14,387 nt of DNA from NCBI GenBank assembly GCA_019237595.1, contig JAFAGU010000228.1:1-14387 (forward strand), written 5' to 3'. The DNA is from Betaproteobacteria bacterium. GTDB lineage: Bacteria > Pseudomonadota > Gammaproteobacteria > Burkholderiales > SG8-39. Shown here one piece after another: positions 1-6,639 of this stretch (position 1 is its first letter; each line of letters begins with the position of its first letter). The translations under genes were made by a program, and so were the position numbers. The notes beneath the pieces are model-generated. The model did not search any database, was not told the DNA's origin, and was given only the letters and a program-made list of their open reading frames with translations.

Positions 1-314
1 CCGGAGAACGAGTCCAGGATGAACGCTGCGACGCCGATGCTGTTCAGCTCCTGCGCCCAGCGGTCCGCAGCCGGCCCCATGCCGCCGGAGCCGTGCACGA
101 GGATGACGGCCGGAACCCGGTCGGGCGCCTGGCGCGGGAGGCGAAGCTCGCCCGCGAGGATCACCGGCTTGCCGGTCCTTTCGCCGTTCAGGAACTGCGT
201 GCTGTTGAGCGTGACGCTTTCGAGCGGGCGCACTTCGATGCGGGCGATGTCCTGCGCGAAGCATGGAGCGGACCCAGCCGCCATGCCGAGCGCCGCTGCC
301 AGGAGCAATCTCAT
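1..314 (-). CDS. Secreted alpha/beta hydrolase (dienelactone hydrolase-like), C-terminus beyond the window
   Basis: Partial gene; only the first 104 codons are visible. The protein opens with a signal peptide (MRLLLAAALGMAAGSAPCFA, probable cleavage before Gln21), so the enzyme is exported. After about 50 residues comes a strand-turn typical of alpha/beta hydrolases, PAVILVHGSGGMGP, whose HGSGG forms the oxyanion-hole turn. It is followed by a helix containing WAQEL and the strand VAAFILDSFSG, as in the dienelactone hydrolase family. The nucleophile elbow and the rest of the triad lie beyond base 1, so neither activity nor substrate can be judged. The ATG at 314 is supported by an AGGAGG ribosome site at 325-320. 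The gene starts 57 bases after livF on the same strand and is probably its last operon partner. A secreted esterase could release substrate for the transporter, but that is inference. Confidence 0.7.
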   Translation of the reverse strand, partial: MRLLLAAALGMAAGSAPCFAQDIARIEVRPLESVTLNSTQFLNGERTGKPVILAGELRLPRQAPDRVPAVILVHGSGGMGPAADRWAQELNSIGVAAFILDSFS

Positions 315-315
315 G

Positions 316-337
316 GGCACCTCCTCCAGAAGGTGCC
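316..337 (-). promoter_or_regulatory. Inverted repeat covering the hydrolase ribosome-binding site
   Basis: GGCACCT at 316-322 and AGGTGCC at 331-337 form a perfect 7-bp inverted repeat around an 8-base loop. In the minus-strand transcript the downstream arm contains most of the AGGAGG ribosome site (325-320) and ends just before the ATG at 314. If it folds, it would hide the ribosome site of the hydrolase gene. Whether it acts as a translational brake is inference. Confidence 0.35.
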
Positions 338-371
338 GGAATTCTATGCGCGGCACGCGCCGCGCGGCCAC

Positions 372-1076
372 CTAGAGGCCGAGGTAGGCCCTGCGCACGC
401 GCTCGTCGTGCAGGAGTTGTGCGCCGCTTCCGCTCATCACAATGCGGCCGTTTTCAAGCACATAGGCAAGCTGCGAGAGCCGCAGCGAAACAGCCACGTT
501 CTGCTCGACGAGGAGCACCGTCATGCCGCGCTCGTTGAGCGAGCGGATCGCGTGCAGCACTTCCTGGACGACGAGCGGCGACAGGCCAAGGGAGGGCTCG
601 TCGAACATGATGAGCTCGGGCTTCGCCATCAGGCACCGGCCGATCGCAAGCATCTGCTGCTCGCCGCCGGAGAGCGTGCCCGCGCTCTGAGAGGCCCGTT
701 GCTTGAGGCGCGGGAACATGGCGAAGACTTCCTCGAGCGAAGCCTTGGCGTGCTGGCGCGCGCGCGGCAGCATGGCGCCGACCTCGAGGTTCTCGAGCAC
801 CGAGAGATTCGGAAAGATCTGGCGGCCTTCCGCCACCTGGCCTATGCCGAGGTCGCAGATGCGGTGCGGCGGCAGGCGGGAGATCTCGGCGCGCTTGAAC
901 GCGATGGAGCCGGCGGCGGCGCGCTCGATGCCCGCGATCGCGCGGATGAGCGAGGTCTTGCCTGCGCCGTTCGCGCCCACGATCGCCACGATCGCGCCCT
1001 GCGGGACTTCCAGCGAAACGTTCGAAAGCGCCTCCGCGTCGCCGTAATAGAGATCGAGGTTCTCGATCCTCAGCAT
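372..1076 (-). CDS. livF: Branched-chain amino acid-type ABC transporter ATP-binding protein LivF
   Basis: One of two cytoplasmic ATPases that drive the importer encoded upstream. The 234-residue protein has every nucleotide-binding element: Walker A GANGAGKTS at residues 34-42, the Q-loop region near GQVAEGRQIF (79-88), signature LSGGEQQ at 135-141, Walker B LIMFDEPSLGL from 155, and LLVEQN at 188-193, where LivF proteins carry Gln instead of the switch His. YVLENGRIV and the C-terminal YLGL are also LivF hallmarks. The chosen start is the ATG at 1076, whose A is the last base of the livG TGA (TGATG), pointing to translational coupling. An upstream ATG at 1106 would add ten residues overlapping livG and is less likely. 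The length is normal for the family. The substrate cannot be read from the ATPase. Confidence 0.95.
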   Translation of the reverse strand: MLRIENLDLYYGDAEALSNVSLEVPQGAIVAIVGANGAGKTSLIRAIAGIERAAAGSIAFKRAEISRLPPHRICDLGIGQVAEGRQIFPNLSVLENLEVGAMLPRARQHAKASLEEVFAMFPRLKQRASQSAGTLSGGEQQMLAIGRCLMAKPELIMFDEPSLGLSPLVVQEVLHAIRSLNERGMTVLLVEQNVAVSLRLSQLAYVLENGRIVMSGSGAQLLHDERVRRAYLGL

Positions 1077-1798
1077 CAGACTTCGGTCTCCTCGCCCAGG
1101 TAGCACTCGAGCACCTTCGGGTCGCGCACGATTTCCTGCGGCGTGCCGCGTGCGATCACCTCGCCGTGGTGCAGGACGCCGACATGCCCGGCGAGCGCCA
1201 TCACGGCGCGCATGACGTGCTCGATGAGGAGGATCGTCGTGCCTTCGCTGCGGTTGAGCTCGCGGAACACCTCCACCATCTCGTCGGTCTCTGTCGGCCG
1301 CAGGCCCGCCATCACCTCATCGAGGAGCAGGAGCTCCGGCCGCGTGGCGAGCGCGCGCGCCACTTCGAGCCGCTTGCGGTCCGGAAGCGTGAGCGTGGAG
1401 GCGGGCTGCTCGGCCTTGAGGCGGAGCTTCTCGATGATCCTGAGGCTCGTCGCGCGCGACCCGGCGGCGGTCTTCTCCCGCAGGAAAGCGCCGACCATCA
1501 CGTTCTCGAGCACCGTGAGCCCGGCGAAGGGCTTCACGATCTGGAACGTGCGCCCGATGCCGGCGGAGCAGATCTCGTCCGGGCGCAGGCCGTGGATCGG
1601 CCGGTCCTTGAAGAAGAGGGCGCCCGAGTCGGGCGCGAAGACGCCGGCGATCATGTTGAAGATCGTCGTCTTCCCCGCGCCGTTCGGGCCGATCAGCGCG
1701 TTGATGGTGCCTCGCGAGAGCTCGAACGACCCGTTCGACACCGCCTTCAGGCCGCGGAAGGACTTGGAAATGCCCTCGACGCGCAGCAGGGCGGTCAC
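1076..1798 (-). CDS. livG: Branched-chain amino acid-type ABC transporter ATP-binding protein LivG
   Basis: Second ATPase of the importer, 240 residues and therefore slightly shorter than Escherichia coli LivG (about 255). Walker A is GPNGAGKTT at 37-45, Walker B is LLLLDE at 156-161, and the switch His is in LLIEHVM (His194). The signature is LTLPDRKRLE at 136-145 instead of LSGGQ, a variant I know from some LivG-type proteins, and Walker B continues EVMAGL instead of EPAAGL. Start: the GTG at 1798 overlaps the livM stop as GTGA, giving the natural N-terminus VTALLRVEGISKSF. The frame stays open far upstream inside livM, but that part has no ABC features. The chain ends in a four-residue overlap-free tail (TEV) before the TGA shared with livF. 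The noncanonical signature probably pairs with the canonical one in LivF in an asymmetric dimer, which is inference. Confidence 0.93.
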   Translation of the reverse strand: MTALLRVEGISKSFRGLKAVSNGSFELSRGTINALIGPNGAGKTTIFNMIAGVFAPDSGALFFKDRPIHGLRPDEICSAGIGRTFQIVKPFAGLTVLENVMVGAFLREKTAAGSRATSLRIIEKLRLKAEQPASTLTLPDRKRLEVARALATRPELLLLDEVMAGLRPTETDEMVEVFRELNRSEGTTILLIEHVMRAVMALAGHVGVLHHGEVIARGTPQEIVRDPKVLECYLGEETEV

Positions 1799-2757
1799 AG
1801 CTTGAACTTCCTCGAGAGGAACGGCCAGATGCCGTTGGGCAGGAACATCACGACGCCGAGCAGCACCAGGCCGTAGAACACCTGCTTGACGCCGGGAATT
1901 TCCCAGCCGAGCGCCGCGAGCGACTCGGTGATGCCTTCCGAGAGTCCCGTGAGGACGACCGCGCCGAGGATCGGGCCGAAGAGCGTGCCCACGCCGCCGA
2001 TCACCGGCGCGAGGATGATCTCGATCGAGCGGCTGATGTTGAAGATCTGCTCGGGGAAGAGGTTGTTGTAGTAGAAGGCGAAGAAGACGCCGGCGAAGGA
2101 CGTCATGGCCGAGCTCGCCGCGACCGCGGCCATCTTCCAGCGGAAGACATTGATGCCGAGCGCCTGCGCCGCGTCCTCGTTCTCGCGGATCGCCTGCCAA
2201 TAGAAGCCGGCCTTGCTCCTCAGCAGGAAGAAGCACGCGACAAAAGCGAGCGAGCACATTGCCAGGATCGCGTAGTAGTACATGGCGGGCGGGCCGCGGA
2301 AGTTGGCGAGGTCCCAGGTGTTGCGCTGCGCCACCTTGAGGAACATGCCGCCGGGGCCGCCCGTCCACGCAAGGTGGTCGAAGCCGATGCGCGTGAACTC
2401 GGCGAAGGCAATGGTGAGGAGCGCGAAGTAGACGCCCGAGATCCGGAAGCGGAAGGCGAGGAACCCGATGACGAGCCCGAACAATGTGCACGCGATGACC
2501 GCCGCCGGCAGGCCGACGATGGGCGGCACCTCGTAGTGGAAGAAAAGCCCGCCGGCCACGTAGCCGGCCACGCCGACGTACAGCGCATGCCCGAGCGATA
2601 GCTGCCCGGCGAAGCCCATCATCACGTTCCATGCCTGGCCCGCATAGGCGAAGTAGAGGATGAGGATCGCGACCGACAGCCCGTAGGGGCCGGCAAAGGC
2701 CGGCAGCGCGGCGAGAGACGCGAGCAGGGCAAGCAGGAGCGCCGCGGTCCTCGTCAC
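1795..2757 (-). CDS. livM: Branched-chain amino acid-type ABC transporter permease LivM
   Basis: Inner-membrane permease subunit, 320 residues, about the usual LivM length. The N-terminus holds two hydrophobic spans (AALLLALLASLAALPAF; LSVAILILYFAYAG). Next come the family marker WNVMMGFAGQLSLGHALYVG, several more hydrophobic segments, and the cytoplasmic coupling loop AIRENEDAAQALGINVFRWK that contacts the ATPases. GGVGTLFGPILGAVVL near the C-terminus is also typical. The start is the GTG at 2757, which overlaps the livH stop as GTGA; its far end overlaps the livG start in the same way. Upstream in-frame sequence is livH read in another frame. The protein pairs with LivH to form the membrane channel. 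Confidence 0.95.
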   Translation of the reverse strand: MTRTAALLLALLASLAALPAFAGPYGLSVAILILYFAYAGQAWNVMMGFAGQLSLGHALYVGVAGYVAGGLFFHYEVPPIVGLPAAVIACTLFGLVIGFLAFRFRISGVYFALLTIAFAEFTRIGFDHLAWTGGPGGMFLKVAQRNTWDLANFRGPPAMYYYAILAMCSLAFVACFFLLRSKAGFYWQAIRENEDAAQALGINVFRWKMAAVAASSAMTSFAGVFFAFYYNNLFPEQIFNISRSIEIILAPVIGGVGTLFGPILGAVVLTGLSEGITESLAALGWEIPGVKQVFYGLVLLGVVMFLPNGIWPFLSRKFKL

Positions 2758-3623
2758 GCGCGCTTTCCGAGGAGGCCCTGCGGGCGGAAGAGCAGCACGA
2801 GGATGAGGAGCCCGAAGCTGAACATGCTCTTCGCCGAGGGCTCGATGAAGAGCCCGGCGAGCGCCTCCGAGACGCCGATCAGCACGCCACCAAGCAATGC
2901 GCCCGCCATCGAGCCCAGGCCACCGACGATCACGATCACGAAGGCGAGGAGGGTGTAGTACGGCCCGAGCGGCGGCGTCACGTCGACGAGCACCACCATC
3001 GCGCAACCGGCGACCGCGACGCAGAGCGAGCCCAGGCCGAAGGTGAGCGCGTAGAGGTGCTTCACGTTCAGCCCGACGACCAGCGCGCCGAGGTGGTTGT
3101 CGGCGCAGGCGCGGATCGCCTTTCCGATCAGCGAGAAGCGGAAGAAGGCGAAGAGCGCGAGCGCCGTCAGCACCGCCGCTCCCGCCGCGTAGGCGCGAGG
3201 CTTGTCGACGAGGAGCTTGCCGATCTCGATCGAATCGAGCTGGTAGTCGACCTGCACGTTCTTCGCGTCCGGGCCGAAGATCATGAGGAGCCCGTTCACG
3301 AGGATGATCGCGATCGCCACGAGGAGCATGAACTGCGAGTGCTCGGGCCGCGTGATGAACGGGTTGACCACTGCCGCCTGGAGCACGTAGCCGAAGACGA
3401 AGAACGCGGCGGCCGCGGGCAGGATCGCGAGAAACGGATCGAGCTTCAGCGCGGCAAAGAGCACGGTGGCGGCGTACATCGCCACCGTCATCATCTCTCC
3501 ATGCGCGAAGTTCACCACGCGCACGACGCCGAAGATCACGGAGAGGCCGAGCGCCATCAGGCCGTAGACGAGGCCCGTGAGGACCCCGGCTACGACGACG
3601 TTCGCTACGAGCTCAGCCGGCAA
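2754..3623 (-). CDS. livH: Branched-chain amino acid-type ABC transporter permease LivH
   Basis: First membrane subunit of the importer, 289 residues. It has the LivH marker VVRVVNFAHGEMM near residue 40, multiple hydrophobic spans, a cytoplasmic loop AIRACADNHLGALVVGLN, and GGLGSMAGALLGGVLIG near the end. The start is taken as TTG at 3623. An in-frame TGA (the stop of the binding-protein gene, 3632-3630) lies just six bases upstream, so nothing longer is possible, and the next ATG lies inside the first membrane helix. No ribosome site precedes the TTG, so translation may depend on ribosomes finishing the binding-protein gene. The start sits inside an inverted repeat, described separately. 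Confidence 0.93.
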   Translation of the reverse strand: MPAELVANVVVAGVLTGLVYGLMALGLSVIFGVVRVVNFAHGEMMTVAMYAATVLFAALKLDPFLAILPAAAAFFVFGYVLQAAVVNPFITRPEHSQFMLLVAIAIILVNGLLMIFGPDAKNVQVDYQLDSIEIGKLLVDKPRAYAAGAAVLTALALFAFFRFSLIGKAIRACADNHLGALVVGLNVKHLYALTFGLGSLCVAVAGCAMVVLVDVTPPLGPYYTLLAFVIVIVGGLGSMAGALLGGVLIGVSEALAGLFIEPSAKSMFSFGLLILVLLFRPQGLLGKRA

Positions 3624-3630
3624 GCCGGCT
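3615..3630 (-). promoter_or_regulatory. Intercistronic inverted repeat spanning the livH start codon
   Basis: AGCCGGC (3615-3621), AA, GCCGGCT (3624-3630) is a perfect 7-bp inverted repeat between the binding-protein stop and livH. In RNA it could form a 6-bp GC stem with a four-base loop containing most of the TTG start. A hairpin here could slow livH translation or protect the 3' end of the binding-protein message, which is needed in excess. This role is inferred from position only. Confidence 0.35.
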
Positions 3631-4847
3631 CAGGTCTTGTAGTAGGGCGCGGGGAAGACCGGCTTCGCCTCGGCGGCGGCCGTGGGGAGCACGACCTTCG
3701 GCACAAGCTCGAGGTTCTGCACGCATGCCGAGCCGATGCCTTCCACCTGGCCCTTGGGGTTGAACTTGATCGGGCCGCCGAGCGTCATCTTGTCGGTGAT
3801 ATTCGTCTGGCGGATGGCGTCGGCGAGCGTCTTCGGATCCGTGCTCTTCGCGCGCTTGAAGGCGTCCGCCGCGATGAGGATCGCCTCGAACGTGAAGCCG
3901 GCGTTCAGGCCGTGGAACACGAGCTTTTCCTTCGGGTTCTGCTTCACGAAGGCCTTCTCGACGATCTTGGTGAGCTTGGCGTTCGGGTTGTACCAGGGCA
4001 CGTTCGAGATCGAGTACTCGGAGTACTTGCCGAGCGACTTGAAGTACTGCTCCTCGTACATGCCGGGTGAGCCCGGGCTGATGACGCCCATCGGGTTCCA
4101 GCGCTGCTTCACCATCTCGCGTCGAAGCGCGATCGCATCGTTCAGGCGGCACACGAGCAGCAGGAAGTCGGCGTTCGTCGACTTCGCCTTCGACACTTCC
4201 ACGGTGAGGTCCTTCGCCGCCGGGTCGTAGGAGATCGTGTCGACGATCTTGAACGGCAGCTGCGTGCGCTGCGGAAGCACGGCCTGGATGCCCTTGGTGA
4301 CCGCCTGGCCGAACGTGTCGTTCACGTGCATGTACACCGCGGTGCGCGGCACGGTGTTCGTCGCCTGGAAAAGCTCGCCGATCAGGTCGAGGCCGTTCCG
4401 CACGATGTCGCCGGCGGTCTGGAAGTTCCGGAAGACGAACTTGTAGCCCTGCTCGGTGATCTGGGGCGCGGCGGCGATGTTGACGATGTAGGGGATGCCC
4501 CGCTGCTCGGCCACCTGCGCGATCGCCGTGCTTGCGCCCGAGTCGAAGGCGCCGACGAGCGCGTTCGCGCCTTCCTGGATGAGGCGCTCGGCCCGGGTGC
4601 GCGCCGTGTCGACGTTGGACTCGAAGTCGGCATTCATGAGCTCGATGTCGACGCCCAGGAGCTCCTTGATCACGCCGGGAGCGAGGTCCGCGCCCTTCTG
4701 GCAGGACTGGCCGATGAATCCCAGGTAGCCCGAGCGAGGCAGGATGACGCCTACCTTGAGCTTCTGCGCTTGCGCGGCAACTATGCCGGGGAAGGACGCG
4801 GCCGCGGCGAGCGCGGCAGCGCTTTTCGTGAACTGGCGGCGATCCAT
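3630..4847 (-). CDS. ABC transporter substrate-binding protein (periplasmic-binding protein, Peripla_BP_6 / LivK class)
   Basis: Periplasmic receptor that delivers ligand to the LivHM permease; 405 residues. The N-terminus MDRRQFTKSAAALAAAASF carries a twin-arginine motif (RRQFTK) and a hydrophobic core ending near AAQA (cleavage around residue 27), so export by the Tat route is likely. The mature part starts with the strand KLKVGVILPRSGYLGFIGQ and continues with VGAFDSGASTAIAQVAEQRGIPYI and VFRNFQTAGDIV, the standard type I binding fold. The ATG at 4847 has a strong ribosome site (AAGGAGGAG at 4859-4851). It is the first gene of the liv operon. Its relatives bind amino acids but also aromatic acids; being divergent from an aromatic acid-CoA ligase gene favours an aromatic ligand here, as inference. 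Confidence 0.9.
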   Translation of the reverse strand: MDRRQFTKSAAALAAAASFPGIVAAQAQKLKVGVILPRSGYLGFIGQSCQKGADLAPGVIKELLGVDIELMNADFESNVDTARTRAERLIQEGANALVGAFDSGASTAIAQVAEQRGIPYIVNIAAAPQITEQGYKFVFRNFQTAGDIVRNGLDLIGELFQATNTVPRTAVYMHVNDTFGQAVTKGIQAVLPQRTQLPFKIVDTISYDPAAKDLTVEVSKAKSTNADFLLLVCRLNDAIALRREMVKQRWNPMGVISPGSPGMYEEQYFKSLGKYSEYSISNVPWYNPNAKLTKIVEKAFVKQNPKEKLVFHGLNAGFTFEAILIAADAFKRAKSTDPKTLADAIRQTNITDKMTLGGPIKFNPKGQVEGIGSACVQNLELVPKVVLPTAAAEAKPVFPAPYYKT

Positions 4848-4893
4848 CGACTCCTCCTTGTTGTAGTGGGCTATTCTAATCCGCCGATCCCCC
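4848..4893. promoter_or_regulatory. Divergent promoter region between the liv operon and the ligase operon
   Basis: Only 46 bases separate two divergent operons. The AT-rich patch at 4872-4880 can be read as a -10 box both ways: TAGAAT on the minus strand (4878-4873) toward the binding-protein gene, and TCTAAT on the plus strand (4875-4880) toward the ligase. Neither has a convincing -35 box, so an activator may be needed. The plus-strand start would leave a leader of only a few bases and no ribosome site. The strong AAGGAGGAG of the binding-protein gene lies at 4859-4851. Confidence 0.35.
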
Positions 4894-6639
4894 ATGGCCG
4901 CCGAGATGAAACGTCCGATTCGCAGCGTGCGCCTCGCGCAGCCCGAGGTCGCGGTGGAGCGGCGCGCCGGTGGCGTGGTGCACCTGCGCTCGCCGCACGA
5001 GCTGCCGCCCTTCGCCGCCAAGCTCACCGAGAAGCTCGACCACTGGGCCGCGGCGGCGCCCGACCGGGTGCTCTTCGCGCAGCGCGAGGCGGGCACGCGC
5101 TGGCAGCGCTATTCGTACGCGGAGGTGAGGGAAGGAGCCCGCCGCGTCGCGGCGAGCCTGCTCGCGAGGGGCCTTTCGCCCGAGCGGCCGGTGGCCGTTC
5201 TCTCGGGGAACGACATCGAGCACGCGCTGATCGAGCTCGGTTGCCTTTACGCAGGCGTGCCCTACGCCCCGGTGTCGCCGGCGTATTCGCTCCTCTCCTC
5301 GGACTACGCCAAGCTGAGAAGCATCATGGATCTCCTCACGCCGGGGCTCGTCTACGCCTCCATGGAGGGCGCATTCGGTCGCGCGATCGAGGCCGCGGTG
5401 CCTCCGGGCACCGAGGTGCTCTTCCGAGAGGATTTCCACCGCCTCGATGCCGAGCGCGCGGGCCGCGAGGTCGACGAGGCGCACGCGCGCGTGGGACCGG
5501 ACACGATCGCCAAGTTCCTCTTTACTTCGGGATCCACCGGCGCGCCCAAGGCGGTGATCAACACGCAGCGCATGTGGTGCTCGAACCAGGAGATGAGCCG
5601 CTTCGTGCTCGCGTTCGTTCAGGAAGAGCCGCCAGTGCTCGTCGACTGGGCGCCGTGGCACCACACCGCCGGAGGCAACAAGGACTTCGGCATGGTGATC
5701 TACAACGGCGGCACGATGTACATCGACGAGGGCAAGCCCCTTCCCGGGGCAATCGACACCACGGTACGCAACCTTCGCGAGGTCGCGCCGACGTTCTACT
5801 TCAACGTGCCGAAGGGTTACGAGGCGCTGCTTCCGTTCCTGCGCTCGGATGCGAAGCTACGCGAGACGTTCTTCAGCCGCTTGAAGGTGCTCTGGTTCGC
5901 CGGCGCGGGCGTCTCGCAGCACGTCTTCGACGAGATGAAGGCGATCGCCCGCGAGACCTGCGGCGAGGAGATCCTCTTCCTCACCGGCCTGGGCTCCACG
6001 GAGACCGGGCCGTTCACGATGGGGCGCACGTGGGACGCGGGCGACGCATCCAACATGGGGCTGCCGACGCCCGGGACCGACATGAAGCTCGTGCCGGCGC
6101 AGCATCGCTACGAGATGCGCCTCAAGGGGCCGCACATCACCCCCGGATACTGGCGGCAGCCGGAGAACACCGCCTCGGCGTTCGACGAGGAGGGCTACTA
6201 CCGCCTGGGCGATGCGTTCGTGTTCCAGGACGCCGAGAAACCCGCCACCGGACTTCTCTACCGAGGGCGGATGTCGGAGGACTTCAAGCTCTCCACCGGC
6301 ACGTGGGTCCATGTCGGGCCGCTGCGCGCGAGCTTCATCGAGCACTTCGCGCCCATGGTGCGCGACGTGGTGATCGCGGGAGAGGGGCGGGGCGAGCTCG
6401 GGGCGCTCGTCTTTCCGGCGCAAGGGTTCTCGTCGGAGGAATTCGCAAGAAGGTTCCAGGCGCTCGGCGGCACGGGGAGCTCGAACCGCATCGCTCGCTA
6501 CGCGATCCTGGACGAGCCTCCGTCCCTCGACGCGGGAGAAATGACCGACAAGGGCACCATCAACCAGCGCGCCGTGCTGCAGCGTAGGGCCGCGGTGGTC
6601 GAGGACATGTACAGGAGGGAAGCTGATAAGCCTGAATGA
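4894..6639 (+). CDS. fcs: Feruloyl-CoA synthase-like AMP-forming acyl-CoA ligase
   Basis: Activates a carboxylic acid, most likely a hydroxycinnamate such as ferulate or p-coumarate, to its CoA thioester using ATP. The 581-residue protein has the adenylation motifs: P-loop FTSGSTGAPK at residues 210-219, GLGSTETGP from 365, YRLGDAF, YRGRMSEDFKL, and the C-terminal lysine motif MTDKGTINQRAVL with the probable catalytic Lys553. The segment VPYAPVSPAYSLLSSDYAKL and the TDKGxINQRAVL ending are what I associate with feruloyl-CoA synthases, as opposed to fatty acid ligases. The ATG at 4894 is used; ATG 4906 (MKRPIRSV) is equally possible and neither has a clear ribosome site. It leads a tight operon. 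The hydratase/aldolase and vanillin dehydrogenase that often accompany fcs are not in the window, so the exact substrate stays open. Confidence 0.8.
   Translation: MAAEMKRPIRSVRLAQPEVAVERRAGGVVHLRSPHELPPFAAKLTEKLDHWAAAAPDRVLFAQREAGTRWQRYSYAEVREGARRVAASLLARGLSPERPVAVLSGNDIEHALIELGCLYAGVPYAPVSPAYSLLSSDYAKLRSIMDLLTPGLVYASMEGAFGRAIEAAVPPGTEVLFREDFHRLDAERAGREVDEAHARVGPDTIAKFLFTSGSTGAPKAVINTQRMWCSNQEMSRFVLAFVQEEPPVLVDWAPWHHTAGGNKDFGMVIYNGGTMYIDEGKPLPGAIDTTVRNLREVAPTFYFNVPKGYEALLPFLRSDAKLRETFFSRLKVLWFAGAGVSQHVFDEMKAIARETCGEEILFLTGLGSTETGPFTMGRTWDAGDASNMGLPTPGTDMKLVPAQHRYEMRLKGPHITPGYWRQPENTASAFDEEGYYRLGDAFVFQDAEKPATGLLYRGRMSEDFKLSTGTWVHVGPLRASFIEHFAPMVRDVVIAGEGRGELGALVFPAQGFSSEEFARRFQALGGTGSSNRIARYAILDEPPSLDAGEMTDKGTINQRAVLQRRAAVVEDMYRREADKPE
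6613..6618 (+). promoter_or_regulatory. Strong ribosome-binding site that places the amidohydrolase start
   Basis: AGGAGG lies inside the end of the ligase gene. It precedes CTG at 6623 by 4 bases, ATA at 6626 by 7 bases and CTG at 6632 by 13 bases. It is far from the first ordinary start codon (GTG 6689), so it argues for initiation upstream of that GTG. Confidence 0.6.

Noticed and set aside
1798..2632. Upstream extension of livG to 518 residues
   Set aside because: The added part is livM read in another frame; the ABC domain begins at the GTG overlapping the livM stop.
4326..6587. Very long plus-strand open frame (753 residues) across the receptor gene and the ligase gene
   Set aside because: It runs antisense to the receptor and out of frame with the ligase, is Arg/Ala-rich and has no domain features. 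Long spurious frames are expected at this G+C content.
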